Source of the DNA: a virus
Virus record (IMG/VR): IMGVR_UViG_3300042569_001681
Location: 1 to 24,044 of that record
Length of the DNA stretch: 24,044 nt
Reading direction: 5' to 3' (one strand)
The position numbers and the translations under genes were made by a program. Under the pieces are notes generated by a model. The model saw only the letters and a list, made by a program, of their open reading frames with translations, had not been told where the DNA came from and searched no databases. This document shows positions 14,743 through 22,357 of the stretch, piece by piece. Position 1 is the first letter of the stretch. Each line of letters starts with the position of its first letter.

Positions 14743-15029
14743 TATCCTGCCCTAACATCGCCGCTGCCGCCAGATCGTGCATGACCACAGGTGTCTGCAT
14801 CACCAGTTAGGCTTACTGCTATTCCACTAGCGCGAACTGTGCCTGATCCACCTGCGGTGGTTGGTCCACAATGTATGCCAGGACATCCTCTTCGTCCACA
14901 ACATGGGTGGGCGCTGACACCTTTGCCGGTTGTAGCAATCGGTCTTCCGTTTATGCGTACAGAGTCAATACCCGATGTAATTACACCGCCTGCTCCGTTT
15001 GCATCGCCCACTCGTTGTATTCCTGGCAT
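14742..15029 (-). CDS. PAAR-domain tail spike tip protein
   Basis: 95 residues. PAAR proteins form a sharp cone on the tip of the phage or type VI secretion spike (T4 gp5.4 in T4). The sequence shows the family pattern: MPGIQRVGDANGAGGVI, then VRINGRPIATTGKGVSAHPC, and a second repeat SGTVRASGIAVSLTGDADTCGH. The His and Cys residues (HPCC, HCGP, DTCGH) are fitting for the metal site at the tip. AGGAT before the ATG at 15029 serves as ribosome site. The gene lies between an LSm-like gene and the large coupled protein, suggesting a small tail-tip module. Confidence 0.9.
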   Translation of the reverse strand: MPGIQRVGDANGAGGVITSGIDSVRINGRPIATTGKGVSAHPCCGRRGCPGIHCGPTTAGGSGTVRASGIAVSLTGDADTCGHARSGGSGDVRAG

Positions 15030-15030
15030 G

Positions 15031-15324
15031 TTATCCTACTAAGATTTTCTTTTCTGGCACCTTGATGCCTGTAGTTGCTTCAATGTACTTCATACGCACA
15101 TTTTCATCTGTCAATGCAGAGATAGCAACACAATTCATATTTAGCCGGGGATTTTTGTCAGGATCTGCGGTAAACATTGACGGCACTAATCCCATGCCTT
15201 GTGGGCCAGGAGCCACACTTACAGGGTCCTGTAACAGGGCATAGCCTTCGCCAGTTTCCATAACTTTGGCAATCATTTCCTCGCCAGAGTTCATTTTGAA
15301 TGTGTAAACTTTTCCAATTTCCAT
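15031..15324 (-). CDS. Small LSm-like beta-barrel protein
   Basis: 97 residues: MEIGKVYTFKMNSGEEMIAKVMETGEGYALLQDP is the pattern of an LSm-type fold (strand, 'GEEmIAKV' turn, 'gyaLLqDP'). LSm and Hfq proteins form rings that bind RNA, but many phage members of this shape have unknown roles and may be structural. The C-terminus ENVRMKYIEATTGIKVPE is helical. The ATG overlaps the stop of the glutaredoxin gene (TAATG at 15322-15326). The fold call is from pattern only. Confidence 0.65.
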   Translation of the reverse strand: MEIGKVYTFKMNSGEEMIAKVMETGEGYALLQDPVSVAPGPQGMGLVPSMFTADPDKNPRLNMNCVAISALTDENVRMKYIEATTGIKVPEKKILVG

Positions 15325-15554
15325 TATTTGCTTTCTGTTAGTTTTGTTCTGAGTTCAGTGAACCCGCCCACAAATTCATCATTTAAAAAGATCTGTGGTA
15401 CTGAGCGAGCAGTTGGTACTGCTTCTAGTAGTTGTTCTCGAGTCCAGCCATGCTGGATATTGCGTTCTTCAAATTCAATGTTTCGTGATTTCAGTAGCGC
15501 CTTGGCTTGGTCGCAGTGAGGGCACTGATCTTTCGACCATACAATTGCTTTCAT
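15324..15554 (-). CDS. Glutaredoxin
   Basis: 76 residues with the thioredoxin-fold signature: MKAIVWSKDQCPHC (C11, C14 active site), helix DQAKALLKSRNIEFEER, TARSVPQIF with the cis-proline and NDEFVGGFTEL, the glutathione-binding turn. It reduces ribonucleotide reductase after each cycle, and it is placed with nrdB and nrdA on the same strand. The start was put at 15554, where AAGGAA (15561-15566) is correctly spaced, not at the in-frame upstream ATG at 15623, which would lie inside the preceding gene and add an unrelated 23 residues. Confidence 0.93.
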   Translation of the reverse strand: MKAIVWSKDQCPHCDQAKALLKSRNIEFEERNIQHGWTREQLLEAVPTARSVPQIFLNDEFVGGFTELRTKLTESK

Positions 15555-15555
15555 T

Positions 15556-15966
15556 TTATTTTCCTTCTTTTGATTTGTCGTAAGTTTTGGCAAAGATATC
15601 TGTTTTGACAACACCGTAGTCACCTAGACCATGTCGAACAATGTAGTCATTACCTCTAGTGTATTCTAAGTTGCCCCAACTTGCTTGGACAACACCGTCA
15701 TGGTCAGCAAGTTTTGCTACCTTCATAATCTTTTTAGGTGTAGCAGTTCCATTGCCGTTATCATCATAGTAGGCTGCAAACTTGATAGGACTCACAGGAT
15801 ATCGCTCGCCTTTAGGACCAGTAATAATCTTATGACCCACTGTGTAGTTCACTGGGCCTTCAAGAGTTTCTACTGTGCCGTTGTCTGTAGCAGTTTCGTA
15901 GTTGATAGGTGTTGGATGTTTGTAGGTTTCGAACCCACCCGGTTGGAACCATTCGTCGTTAATCAT
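15556..15966 (-). CDS. PGDYG-domain protein
   Basis: 136 residues. The C-terminal block YIVRHGLGDYGVVKTDIFAKTYD fits the PGDYG protein family, whose members are small and of unknown function; the preceding GNLEYTRGNDYIVR is part of the same domain. An N-terminal region has YTVGHKIITGPKGERYPVSP, which resembles a second, degenerate copy of the same fold (G..YPV). ATG overlaps the nrdB stop (ATGA at 15963-15966). It sits between nrdB and glutaredoxin, so it may be linked to nucleotide metabolism, but nothing more can be said. Confidence 0.8.
   Translation of the reverse strand: MINDEWFQPGGFETYKHPTPINYETATDNGTVETLEGPVNYTVGHKIITGPKGERYPVSPIKFAAYYDDNGNGTATPKKIMKVAKLADHDGVVQASWGNLEYTRGNDYIVRHGLGDYGVVKTDIFAKTYDKSKEGK
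15561..15566 (-). promoter_or_regulatory. Ribosome binding site deciding the glutaredoxin start
   Basis: Minus-strand AAGGAA six bases before the ATG at 15552-15554, inside the end of the PGDYG gene. Confidence 0.7.
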
Positions 15967-17063
15967 AGGTTGGGCAGTTCCTCATAGTCAATAGCATCAC
16001 TCATCACACCAATAACATAGTTGGTTGATTCGTTTTCCTGCAGGGCCGTTTGTTTCTTGCTGGTGTCCACATGCTTGTTGAACCAGGGAATTGGTGTAGA
16101 GCGTGGTGCCGGCTCTTTATACTTGATGCCAATTTCTTTCAGCGCATTGGCTGCTGTGTAGTCCACAAAGTCTTTTAGGATCTGTGCGTTGAGACCAATC
16201 ACTGGACCCTTGTTGAACAGGTAGTCTGCCCACTCTTTTTCTTCACGGATAACATCCAAGTACAACTGATACACTTCGGCCTCGCACTCTGCTTTGGCCT
16301 GAGCAAAACGAGGGTCTTCTTTAACCACTTGATTGATCATCCAGGCAGTCCATTCCTTGTGCAGAATTTCATCTTGTAAAATTAACTGAATGATATTGCC
16401 ATTGCCAATAAAGATCTTGTTCTCAACCATTGCTAAACTAGTAGCAAAGCTCACCATAAAGCGGAATGCTTCTAGTGCGTAACTGGCATTGAGTGCCATC
16501 CAAATGGCTTTGACATGTGCGTGATCCTTGACAGGAACTTCCAATTCTTTTTCACAGTTGACCATATGCAAGTGGTCATAATACCTACCCACACTTGAAG
16601 CCATGTCCACAATCTCTTTGGTGTCGTGAATGGTGCTGAACACATCCTTGGGCACGTTGTAGATGTTGCGAATGATATGGCTGTAACTGCGGCTGTGAAT
16701 ATTGGTTTCAAAGAAACTCCAGTTATACATTAGTGCTTCCAGTTCAGGAATGCTTACCACAGGAGTAAAAACTTGTGCTGGCCCACGGCCTTGCAAGCTG
16801 TCCAGTGCGGTTTGACGCAACAGGTTTGCGGTAAAGATATGTTTGACTGTGTCTGACGCTTCTTTAAAGTCATTGGCATCCTTGCTTAATGAGATTTCTT
16901 CTGGCACCCAAAAGAACCCCCGGGCCTCTTGCTCATACTTGGCCAGTTTGTTATATTTGACTTCTTCAAATCGTTGAATGGTCACAGGACCAGCAGGATC
17001 CAAAAACATCTTGCGATGTAAGTAATCTGTTTTGGTAGAAAGATTGTATTGTGCTTGACTCAT
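15963..17063 (-). CDS. nrdB: Ribonucleotide reductase class I beta subunit
   Basis: 366 residues, close to E. coli NrdB (376). It houses the di-iron site and tyrosyl radical that starts ribonucleotide reduction. Visible ligands: D88 (ALDSLQGR), E119 and H123 (FFETNIHSRSY), E214 (AMVEN), E232 and H235 (QDEILH), with radical tyrosine Y127. One point is odd: between E119 and H123 there are three residues (T-N-I), while the common form is E-x-x-H. The other ligands keep the E. coli spacing. The start is one base after the upstream stop. It is separated from nrdA by four genes. Function is very likely intact. Confidence 0.95.
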   Translation of the reverse strand: MSQAQYNLSTKTDYLHRKMFLDPAGPVTIQRFEEVKYNKLAKYEQEARGFFWVPEEISLSKDANDFKEASDTVKHIFTANLLRQTALDSLQGRGPAQVFTPVVSIPELEALMYNWSFFETNIHSRSYSHIIRNIYNVPKDVFSTIHDTKEIVDMASSVGRYYDHLHMVNCEKELEVPVKDHAHVKAIWMALNASYALEAFRFMVSFATSLAMVENKIFIGNGNIIQLILQDEILHKEWTAWMINQVVKEDPRFAQAKAECEAEVYQLYLDVIREEKEWADYLFNKGPVIGLNAQILKDFVDYTAANALKEIGIKYKEPAPRSTPIPWFNKHVDTSKKQTALQENESTNYVIGVMSDAIDYEELPNL

Positions 17064-17064
17064 A

Positions 17065-17256
17065 TTACCAGTGCCTTATTGTATTTGCTATGATGAACCC
17101 GCAGGTCACAACATGTATTATAACCCAAAAGGTCTTGAAGAACAAGGCCAATCGAGCTTCTCTCAAGGTTAAAATGGGAACATCTGGACGGTCGTCATCT
17201 GTGTGCCCCATTAGATGCCCGGTTGCCCGCGCCCAAACTTTTTCAATGCTGTTCAT
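17065..17256 (-). CDS. Small membrane protein in the RNR cluster
   Basis: 63 residues: MNSIEKVWARATGHLMGHTD, DRPDVPILTLREARLALFF and then one long hydrophobic stretch (about 38-61, FFKTFWVIIHVVTCGFIIANTI). The N-terminus lies on the cytoplasmic side by charge. Its ATG overlaps the stop of the methyltransferase gene (ATGA at 17253-17256), which fixes the start against a longer form from 17301. Small proteins with a similar 'EKVWARATG' start occur near RNR genes in aquatic T4-like phages as far as I recall; the function is unknown. Confidence 0.75.
   Translation of the reverse strand: MNSIEKVWARATGHLMGHTDDDRPDVPILTLREARLALFFKTFWVIIHVVTCGFIIANTIRHW
17094..17122 (-). promoter_or_regulatory. Weak candidate promoter before nrdB
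   Basis: Minus-strand TATAAT (17117-17122) lies about 55 bases before nrdB, inside the small membrane-protein gene. With 17-base spacing the upstream hexamer is TTGTTC (about 17140-17145), only three of six matches. The interval given covers the -10 and expected start. Confidence 0.28.
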
Positions 17257-17996
17257 GCGTGAACAACCTCTAAATAATACAAGTGCATGTTGTTGGCACA
17301 ATTTTCAGGCTCCCAATACGCATCTTGAATTTTTAATCCGCCATCTGTAATAAACTTTTCAAAGGTCTTTGGACCACTGGCAAAAATCTGTTCTTGTAAG
17401 ATAATGACGCCATCTTTGGCTAAATTTTTCTTGATGTTGTTGAAGAACTCTTTGTGTACCAACCAGTCCGGATCGCCACTGCGTCGATCACAAAACAAGA
17501 TACTGTTAATCATGGGATGGTCATTGTTATCCCAGTGTATAGGACTGCCAATAATCAAGTCAAATTTTAGATCATCTGGAATGTCTTGTGCGCCTTTCAT
17601 GTGGATAGTATCCACACGACCCTGATATTTAGGTGGCAGTTTGTCTATGGTTTTTTGTGCCACTCGCAGTGCTGGTTTGTAAATGTCGCCAAGCCAGAGA
17701 TTCTCACAAAATCCGTGTGTTAATAAATTAAATCCCTGAAGCCCTATTCCTGAACACCATTCCATACAGTTTGTAAACTTGCGATTGCCGTGCATGGAAT
17801 AGATAAAGTCCATCATTTCTGTGCTCCATCCCATAGCACCACCTTCAAATTCTTTGTGGTTGTACACAGTTATATCATTACTGTTGCACTCAAAGAGATC
17901 GTCATCTTGTGGAATCCAATCTTCTGTAAAAAAATCTGCATTTACTATTTTAGTAACGCCAAATTCACTAATTCGATTAAAAGTTTTTTTGTTCAT
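17253..17996 (-). CDS. SAM-dependent methyltransferase-like protein
   Basis: 247 residues. The fold shows motif I MEWCSGIGLQGFNLL (about 78-92), motif II region LWLGDIYKPAL, and motif IV DLIIGSPIHW (about 146-155), in place of the NPPY of N5-glutamine or adenine methyltransferases. A following strand GVIILQEQIF and end LYYLEVVHA complete a class I Rossmann fold. The target is unknown; a protein glutamine or small-molecule substrate is as likely as nucleic acid. Start at 17996 overlaps the stop of the preceding gene (ATGA at 17993-17996), which excludes the longer start at 18020. Confidence 0.78.
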   Translation of the reverse strand: MNKKTFNRISEFGVTKIVNADFFTEDWIPQDDDLFECNSNDITVYNHKEFEGGAMGWSTEMMDFIYSMHGNRKFTNCMEWCSGIGLQGFNLLTHGFCENLWLGDIYKPALRVAQKTIDKLPPKYQGRVDTIHMKGAQDIPDDLKFDLIIGSPIHWDNNDHPMINSILFCDRRSGDPDWLVHKEFFNNIKKNLAKDGVIILQEQIFASGPKTFEKFITDGGLKIQDAYWEPENCANNMHLYYLEVVHA

Positions 17997-18688
17997 GGTT
18001 CGTATATGGGTATAGCCCAAAATGTCACTGTACCTGCTGGTATTACATGCTCTCTATGCACCGCCAACACAGTTTCAATATTGTAGTAATTGTAATTATC
18101 GTCTAAAGGAATATCCCACTTAGAATAGCTGCCAAGTCCGGTGCCTTCTGGATTGGCATGATAATTGGCTTTTGGTGCACCACTGAATGCTTGCCATTCT
18201 GTGTGCCATTCCCAGAGATTTGGGACTATCATCATGCGCCAACCAGGTGCCATTCGAGCACGCCAAGGCCAAAACAGCAACTTCATTCGATATTTGTATG
18301 GGCTCCAGTCCTTGCCACTATGTGTGTCACTAGCATCATTCCACGGACCACCGGGCTTTTCGGCCCAGGGTGTGCCATGTACCATTTCAGGATGTAGATT
18401 ACCAGATGCAAAATGCGTTTGCCATCCACCAACTGCCACAGGCAATGGCATGCTGTATCCAATGTTCATTAGCCCCTGAAAGCCCACACAATGACGTATG
18501 GTGTGATCCGACCCAAAGCCTTCAGGAAAATATTCACGCATGTTGCCGCGCATGTTTTTAAACCAGTCTGGCAAAAAATTTGCAACTGGACGTGGCGGCG
18601 GACAATCAAAATCAAACCTGGGATCGTTGCAACTTTCCCAGGTTAGATAATCTGTCTCCTGAATGCTTTGATTGACTCTGTCAAACAC
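17993..18688 (-). CDS. Conserved hypothetical protein with GTG start
   Basis: 231 residues beginning at a GTG codon (18686-18688), three bases after the lipoprotein stop. Marked blocks: RPVANFLPDWFKNMRGNMREY, SDHTIRHCVGFQGLMNIGYSMPLP, WRARMAPGWRMMIVPNLWEW and HVIPAGTVTFWAIPIYEP. Composition is strongly aromatic (Trp, Tyr, Pro), beta-rich and soluble. This arrangement ('NFLPDWFKNM..', 'RHC.GF..L...GY..PLP') is characteristic of a conserved protein seen in aquatic phages, without known function. It lies in the RNR cluster, upstream of the methyltransferase, and could be a double-stranded beta-helix-type enzyme; this is speculative. Confidence 0.75.
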   Translation of the reverse strand: MFDRVNQSIQETDYLTWESCNDPRFDFDCPPPRPVANFLPDWFKNMRGNMREYFPEGFGSDHTIRHCVGFQGLMNIGYSMPLPVAVGGWQTHFASGNLHPEMVHGTPWAEKPGGPWNDASDTHSGKDWSPYKYRMKLLFWPWRARMAPGWRMMIVPNLWEWHTEWQAFSGAPKANYHANPEGTGLGSYSKWDIPLDDNYNYYNIETVLAVHREHVIPAGTVTFWAIPIYEP

Positions 18689-18691
18689 AGT

Positions 18692-19594
18692 TTATTTCTT
18701 TGTAGAAGCAGATGTAGTTACTTGAATGTTACTGATGCTCCAGTATGAACTGGTGTTGTTGCACAATGCACCCCATGAGCAACTGCCATTCCACCATGGA
18801 GCACTACCAGGGCCGGTAGGGCTGTAACCTTGCCAGAATGAAATCACAGGCCAGTAGCCATTCTTCATGGAAGCAGTCAAGTCTGCCATGTTAACTGAAC
18901 CACTGCCTTCAGCACCGCCGGTGGATGAATCATACACCACAACACTTGTAGATCCTTGTTGATAGGTCACAACCATTTTGGGTGTGTCGTATGTGAAAGT
19001 TGCAACCATGTCAAACGGCTTGCTCATGTCAATACCAGTGATATCATGCAGTCCTTTGGCAGGATCATTTTTCATGTTTGCACTGTTGAAGCAACTGTTG
19101 TTGAGTGCTGTACCTGCATATGAGTATTCAAACTGTTGTGGCGCTGCGCTGCCGCCATCTCCCAAGTGCAAGGTAGTTTGAAACAGTTTGTTGCCATTGG
19201 TTTCCATAAAATCAATTTCTCTACAGTTCCATTGATTGCCATTGCCACCAGCATCACAGTAGTTGCTACCAATGGGTTGTACAGTTGGTTGTGCAGGATT
19301 TGATACCATGTAGATGCTGGCATTCACATAGTTGTTTGTTAGCTTGCTTAGATCCACGGTGGCTCTAAACTCAGTGATGTTGGTGTAGCTTTGTGTTGAC
19401 ACAATTCTGCCTGCTTGGCATTGAGTGCCTGCGCCAAATGTCACAGCGTTACCACTAATGGTAGGTGCACCACCTGAGGTGCAATTTGCACTGTAGTCCA
19501 ACACAAATGCTGGAGCAGAGGCGCTGGGTGCTGTTGTGGTTTTTGTGCAGGCTGCCAGAGCCAACACTGCTAAAATAACTAGTAATTTTTTCAT
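18692..19594 (-). CDS. Lipoprotein with clan GH-B (GH16/GH7-like) catalytic motif
   Basis: 300 residues. The N-terminus MKKLLVILAVLALAAC is a lipoprotein signal peptide (lipobox LAAC, C16), then a Thr/Ser/Ala linker. The mature part is beta-rich with several cysteines, and holds CREIDFMETNG, giving E126-x-D128-x-x-E131, the ExDxxE catalytic motif of GH16 and GH7 enzymes with a concanavalin-like jelly roll. The nearby NYCDAGGNGNQWNC recalls GH7-type cellulase segments. If active it would cut a beta-glucan-like polymer. AAAGGAA before 19594 supports the start. It stands between nrdA and unknown genes; outer-membrane anchoring in the host is inferred from T17 at the position after the lipidated cysteine. 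Confidence 0.78.
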   Translation of the reverse strand: MKKLLVILAVLALAACTKTTTAPSASAPAFVLDYSANCTSGGAPTISGNAVTFGAGTQCQAGRIVSTQSYTNITEFRATVDLSKLTNNYVNASIYMVSNPAQPTVQPIGSNYCDAGGNGNQWNCREIDFMETNGNKLFQTTLHLGDGGSAAPQQFEYSYAGTALNNSCFNSANMKNDPAKGLHDITGIDMSKPFDMVATFTYDTPKMVVTYQQGSTSVVVYDSSTGGAEGSGSVNMADLTASMKNGYWPVISFWQGYSPTGPGSAPWWNGSCSWGALCNNTSSYWSISNIQVTTSASTKK

Positions 19595-19603
19595 GTTTTT
19601 CCT

Positions 19604-21925
19604 TTAAAGTTTACACGATTCACAATCTTCTTCAAGATCAAAATCAATCTCAAGCGTGGGCGCAGGTGCATCTTCTTTAACCATCTTGCTACCTGCCTTA
19701 TTGATAAGGCTGTAGTAAAATGTTTTGAGTCCCCAATAGTGTGCTTGCATTAGGTTGCGAGCAATCAGTGTGGTGGGCACCTTGCGATCAGGCCAGTGCG
19801 CTGGATTGTAGAATGTGTTGGTAGAGATTGACTGATCAATATAAGCCGCCAACACACACGCGGTCTTCAAATAGCCAATGCAGTCTTTTTGTGCCCACAT
19901 CAACTGATACCGGTTTTTTAACTTGTGATATTCGGGTACTACTTGTGTGAGTGATCCTGCTTTGGATTCTTTAACAGTGATCAAACTCATGGGCATTTCA
20001 ATGCCATTGGTAGAGTTGATCACCACAGAACTTGATTCTACAGGTGCCACTGCCATCAATGTGGCATTACGTACTCCGTGAGCTTTCATTTGTTCACGCA
20101 AGGGTTCCCAGTCTAGTTCTGGTGCAAAATTTACAAGTTCGTTGACCCCGGCTGCTCGCCGTTCCCACGGAAAGATACCTTTACCATACCAGGTTCTTGC
20201 TGAGTCTTTGCAAGGACCACGCTCCTTGGCCAGCTCAACAGTGGCTTCGGTCAAGTAGTAGGCTTGGTGTTCCATCCACGTCTTGACTTCAGCCAAGGCG
20301 TCTGACTCTCCGTATTGGAGGCTGCGCTTGGCATGCCAGTAGGCAAGGTTGGTAATACCAATGCCCAGGGGCTGGATCTCATCATTTGAGAGTTTAGACT
20401 GGATGGAGAGAAAATCTTGATAGTCAAGAATGTTGCACAGGCTACGCTGCAATATACGGCAAGCACGGCGCATGTCTTCTGGATTGCGGAACGCACCCCA
20501 ATTGATTGAGCCCAAGGTGCATAGTGCAATACGACCATCGCTGTCATCCAGACGTTTAAAGGGTTTAGTAGGAAGAAGAATTTCACAGCAAAGATTACTC
20601 TGGTAAATGGTGTGATACTCAGGATCAAATGGTCCTTGATTCATCACGTTGTCAATGAACACTAGATAGATACGACCAGTGTCTGTTCGTTCCTTAAGTA
20701 TGCCTGATTTGAACACTTCTTCAGCAGACATAACTTTTTTCCGGAGGTCAGATCTAGTTTCATATTTGACATAAAGATCTTCAAAAAGTGCAGTGTTGGA
20801 GTAGAATGCCTCGTAAAGTTCCGGTACTTGGTTAGGGTCAAAGAACGTGATATTTTGTTTGTGTTTAAATCTACGCCAGAAAAAAGCAGAAAGCACCACC
20901 CCATAGTCCATGTGTCGGACACGGGTTTCTTCGGTTCCTTGATTGTTCTTGAGCACAATAAGATCATCGAATTGATGATGCCAGATGGGATAAAAAACAG
21001 TGGCACTTGCATTACGGATACCGCCTTGTGAACATGAACGTAAATCTCCAAACCATTTCTTTAAAAACGGAATCATGCCTGTGTGCATGATCTCGCCACC
21101 ACGGATGGGCGAGCCTAGTGGACGCAGTCGTCCAATTTCTAAACCAATGCCAGCACGTTTGCTGGCATACTTGGCCATCATTTCTCCTGAAGCAAATATG
21201 CTATCCAAGTCATCATCGCTACGTATAAGGACACAACTCGAAAATTGCTTTGTAGGAGTACCGAGTCCAGCAAGAACAGGAGTAGCGAGAGTAAAGAGAC
21301 CGTCGCTAGCCGCGTTGTAGTATTCTTTGATATAGCGCATTCTAGCCGTGTTAGGTTCTTCTTTATGGAACACTGTAGCCGCTGCCACCATATATCTAAC
21401 TTGAGGAGTTTCATATGTTTTTCCTGTTGAACGATTTTTTACAAGATACTTTTCGATCAACTGCTCAATGGCAGCATAAGAATACTGTTCATCTTTGGCA
21501 TGGTCAATCATGCCTTGCATGCGGTTCCAATCGTCCTCTGAGTACCACTCCAGCAGTTCAGGAGTGTACAGGCCTGTTGCCACATTTGTTTTCACAATGT
21601 CATACAAGTGCGGAGGATCGTATGAACCGTATACATCTTTTCGCAACATGCTTAGACGTTGTTTGCCTGCTACATATTGATAGTTGGTGTGCCCAATATC
21701 AGGATTTTGCTCTACATCAATCAAGTCTACAATGGCCCGCAAGGTGATGCCATCAATTTCTTTGGTAGTTATACCATCATAGAAATGTAGTTGTGTGCGG
21801 ATCTCTATCATGCTTTGGCTTACATCTGCTATACCTGCACACACTTTGGCAATTTGAGTTTGCCATTTTTCCAATGCTAATGGCTCGCGCTGTCCACTGC
21901 GCTTGACAACTGTTATATTTTTCAT
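19604..21925 (-). CDS. nrdA: Ribonucleotide reductase class I alpha subunit
   Basis: 773 residues (E. coli 761). It reduces ribonucleoside diphosphates with NrdB. An N-terminal ATP-cone is present (VVKRSGQREPLALEKWQTQI and on to about residue 90), so allosteric activity control by ATP/dATP may be kept. Active-site residues: C231 (SSCVLI) and C469 (ALCTLG) as redox pair, N444, C446 and E448 in SNLCCEI, the tyrosine dyad in TFYYSLI near the C-terminus, and the terminal CESC pair (C768, C771) for re-reduction by glutaredoxin. The start has only a weak ribosome site and follows the upstream gene by six bases. Confidence 0.97.
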   Translation of the reverse strand: MKNITVVKRSGQREPLALEKWQTQIAKVCAGIADVSQSMIEIRTQLHFYDGITTKEIDGITLRAIVDLIDVEQNPDIGHTNYQYVAGKQRLSMLRKDVYGSYDPPHLYDIVKTNVATGLYTPELLEWYSEDDWNRMQGMIDHAKDEQYSYAAIEQLIEKYLVKNRSTGKTYETPQVRYMVAAATVFHKEEPNTARMRYIKEYYNAASDGLFTLATPVLAGLGTPTKQFSSCVLIRSDDDLDSIFASGEMMAKYASKRAGIGLEIGRLRPLGSPIRGGEIMHTGMIPFLKKWFGDLRSCSQGGIRNASATVFYPIWHHQFDDLIVLKNNQGTEETRVRHMDYGVVLSAFFWRRFKHKQNITFFDPNQVPELYEAFYSNTALFEDLYVKYETRSDLRKKVMSAEEVFKSGILKERTDTGRIYLVFIDNVMNQGPFDPEYHTIYQSNLCCEILLPTKPFKRLDDSDGRIALCTLGSINWGAFRNPEDMRRACRILQRSLCNILDYQDFLSIQSKLSNDEIQPLGIGITNLAYWHAKRSLQYGESDALAEVKTWMEHQAYYLTEATVELAKERGPCKDSARTWYGKGIFPWERRAAGVNELVNFAPELDWEPLREQMKAHGVRNATLMAVAPVESSSVVINSTNGIEMPMSLITVKESKAGSLTQVVPEYHKLKNRYQLMWAQKDCIGYLKTACVLAAYIDQSISTNTFYNPAHWPDRKVPTTLIARNLMQAHYWGLKTFYYSLINKAGSKMVKEDAPAPTLEIDFDLEEDCESCKL

Positions 21926-21931
21926 TTTTCG

Positions 21932-22357
21932 CTACTTTATTTGTGTTTTTAATTGTTCTTGGCTGAGCCGGTGCCGGGAATTAAACGGCGTCAGATTGAT
22001 ATTTAACAACTGATCTCTGTCCCAATTCAGTATATATTTCTTTTGTTCCACTAGGACTAAATTGTCGCTACCTGTGTCTATTAATTCAGCATCTTGTATG
22101 TCCGGTCGATCCAGCAGAGCTATAGTATACAACATTCCCAGCCCTCTTGCAAGTCCACAGAACAAATTGTCGTCTAACAATTGCCAAGGATCAGGCCAGG
22201 TAGGTTGATCATCCCAGTGCAAATGGTATGCACGCCATGGGGTATCAAACCACCACTCATTTATAGCATGTAAACATTGATCTGCAGGCATGGCAGCAAC
22301 TGTGTTGCGCAGTTGATTCCAACTGGCCAATCTGGCATCAAAGGTGCGGGCCCACAT
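21932..22357 (-). CDS. Hypothetical protein coupled to tail spike gene
   Basis: 141 residues starting MWARTFDARLASWNQLRNTV. It continues with INEWWFDTPWRAYHLHWDD, PTWPDPWQLLDDNLFCGLARGLGMLYTIALLDR and a strand-rich end with VLVEQKKYILNWDRDQLLNI. It is very Trp-rich and soluble, with no known domain. The ATG overlaps the stop of the tail spike gene (TAATG at 22355-22359), which fixes the start against a longer form from 22423. Coupling suggests a chaperone or accessory part for the spike, but this is inference. Confidence 0.75.
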   Translation of the reverse strand: MWARTFDARLASWNQLRNTVAAMPADQCLHAINEWWFDTPWRAYHLHWDDQPTWPDPWQLLDDNLFCGLARGLGMLYTIALLDRPDIQDAELIDTGSDNLVLVEQKKYILNWDRDQLLNINLTPFNSRHRLSQEQLKTQIK

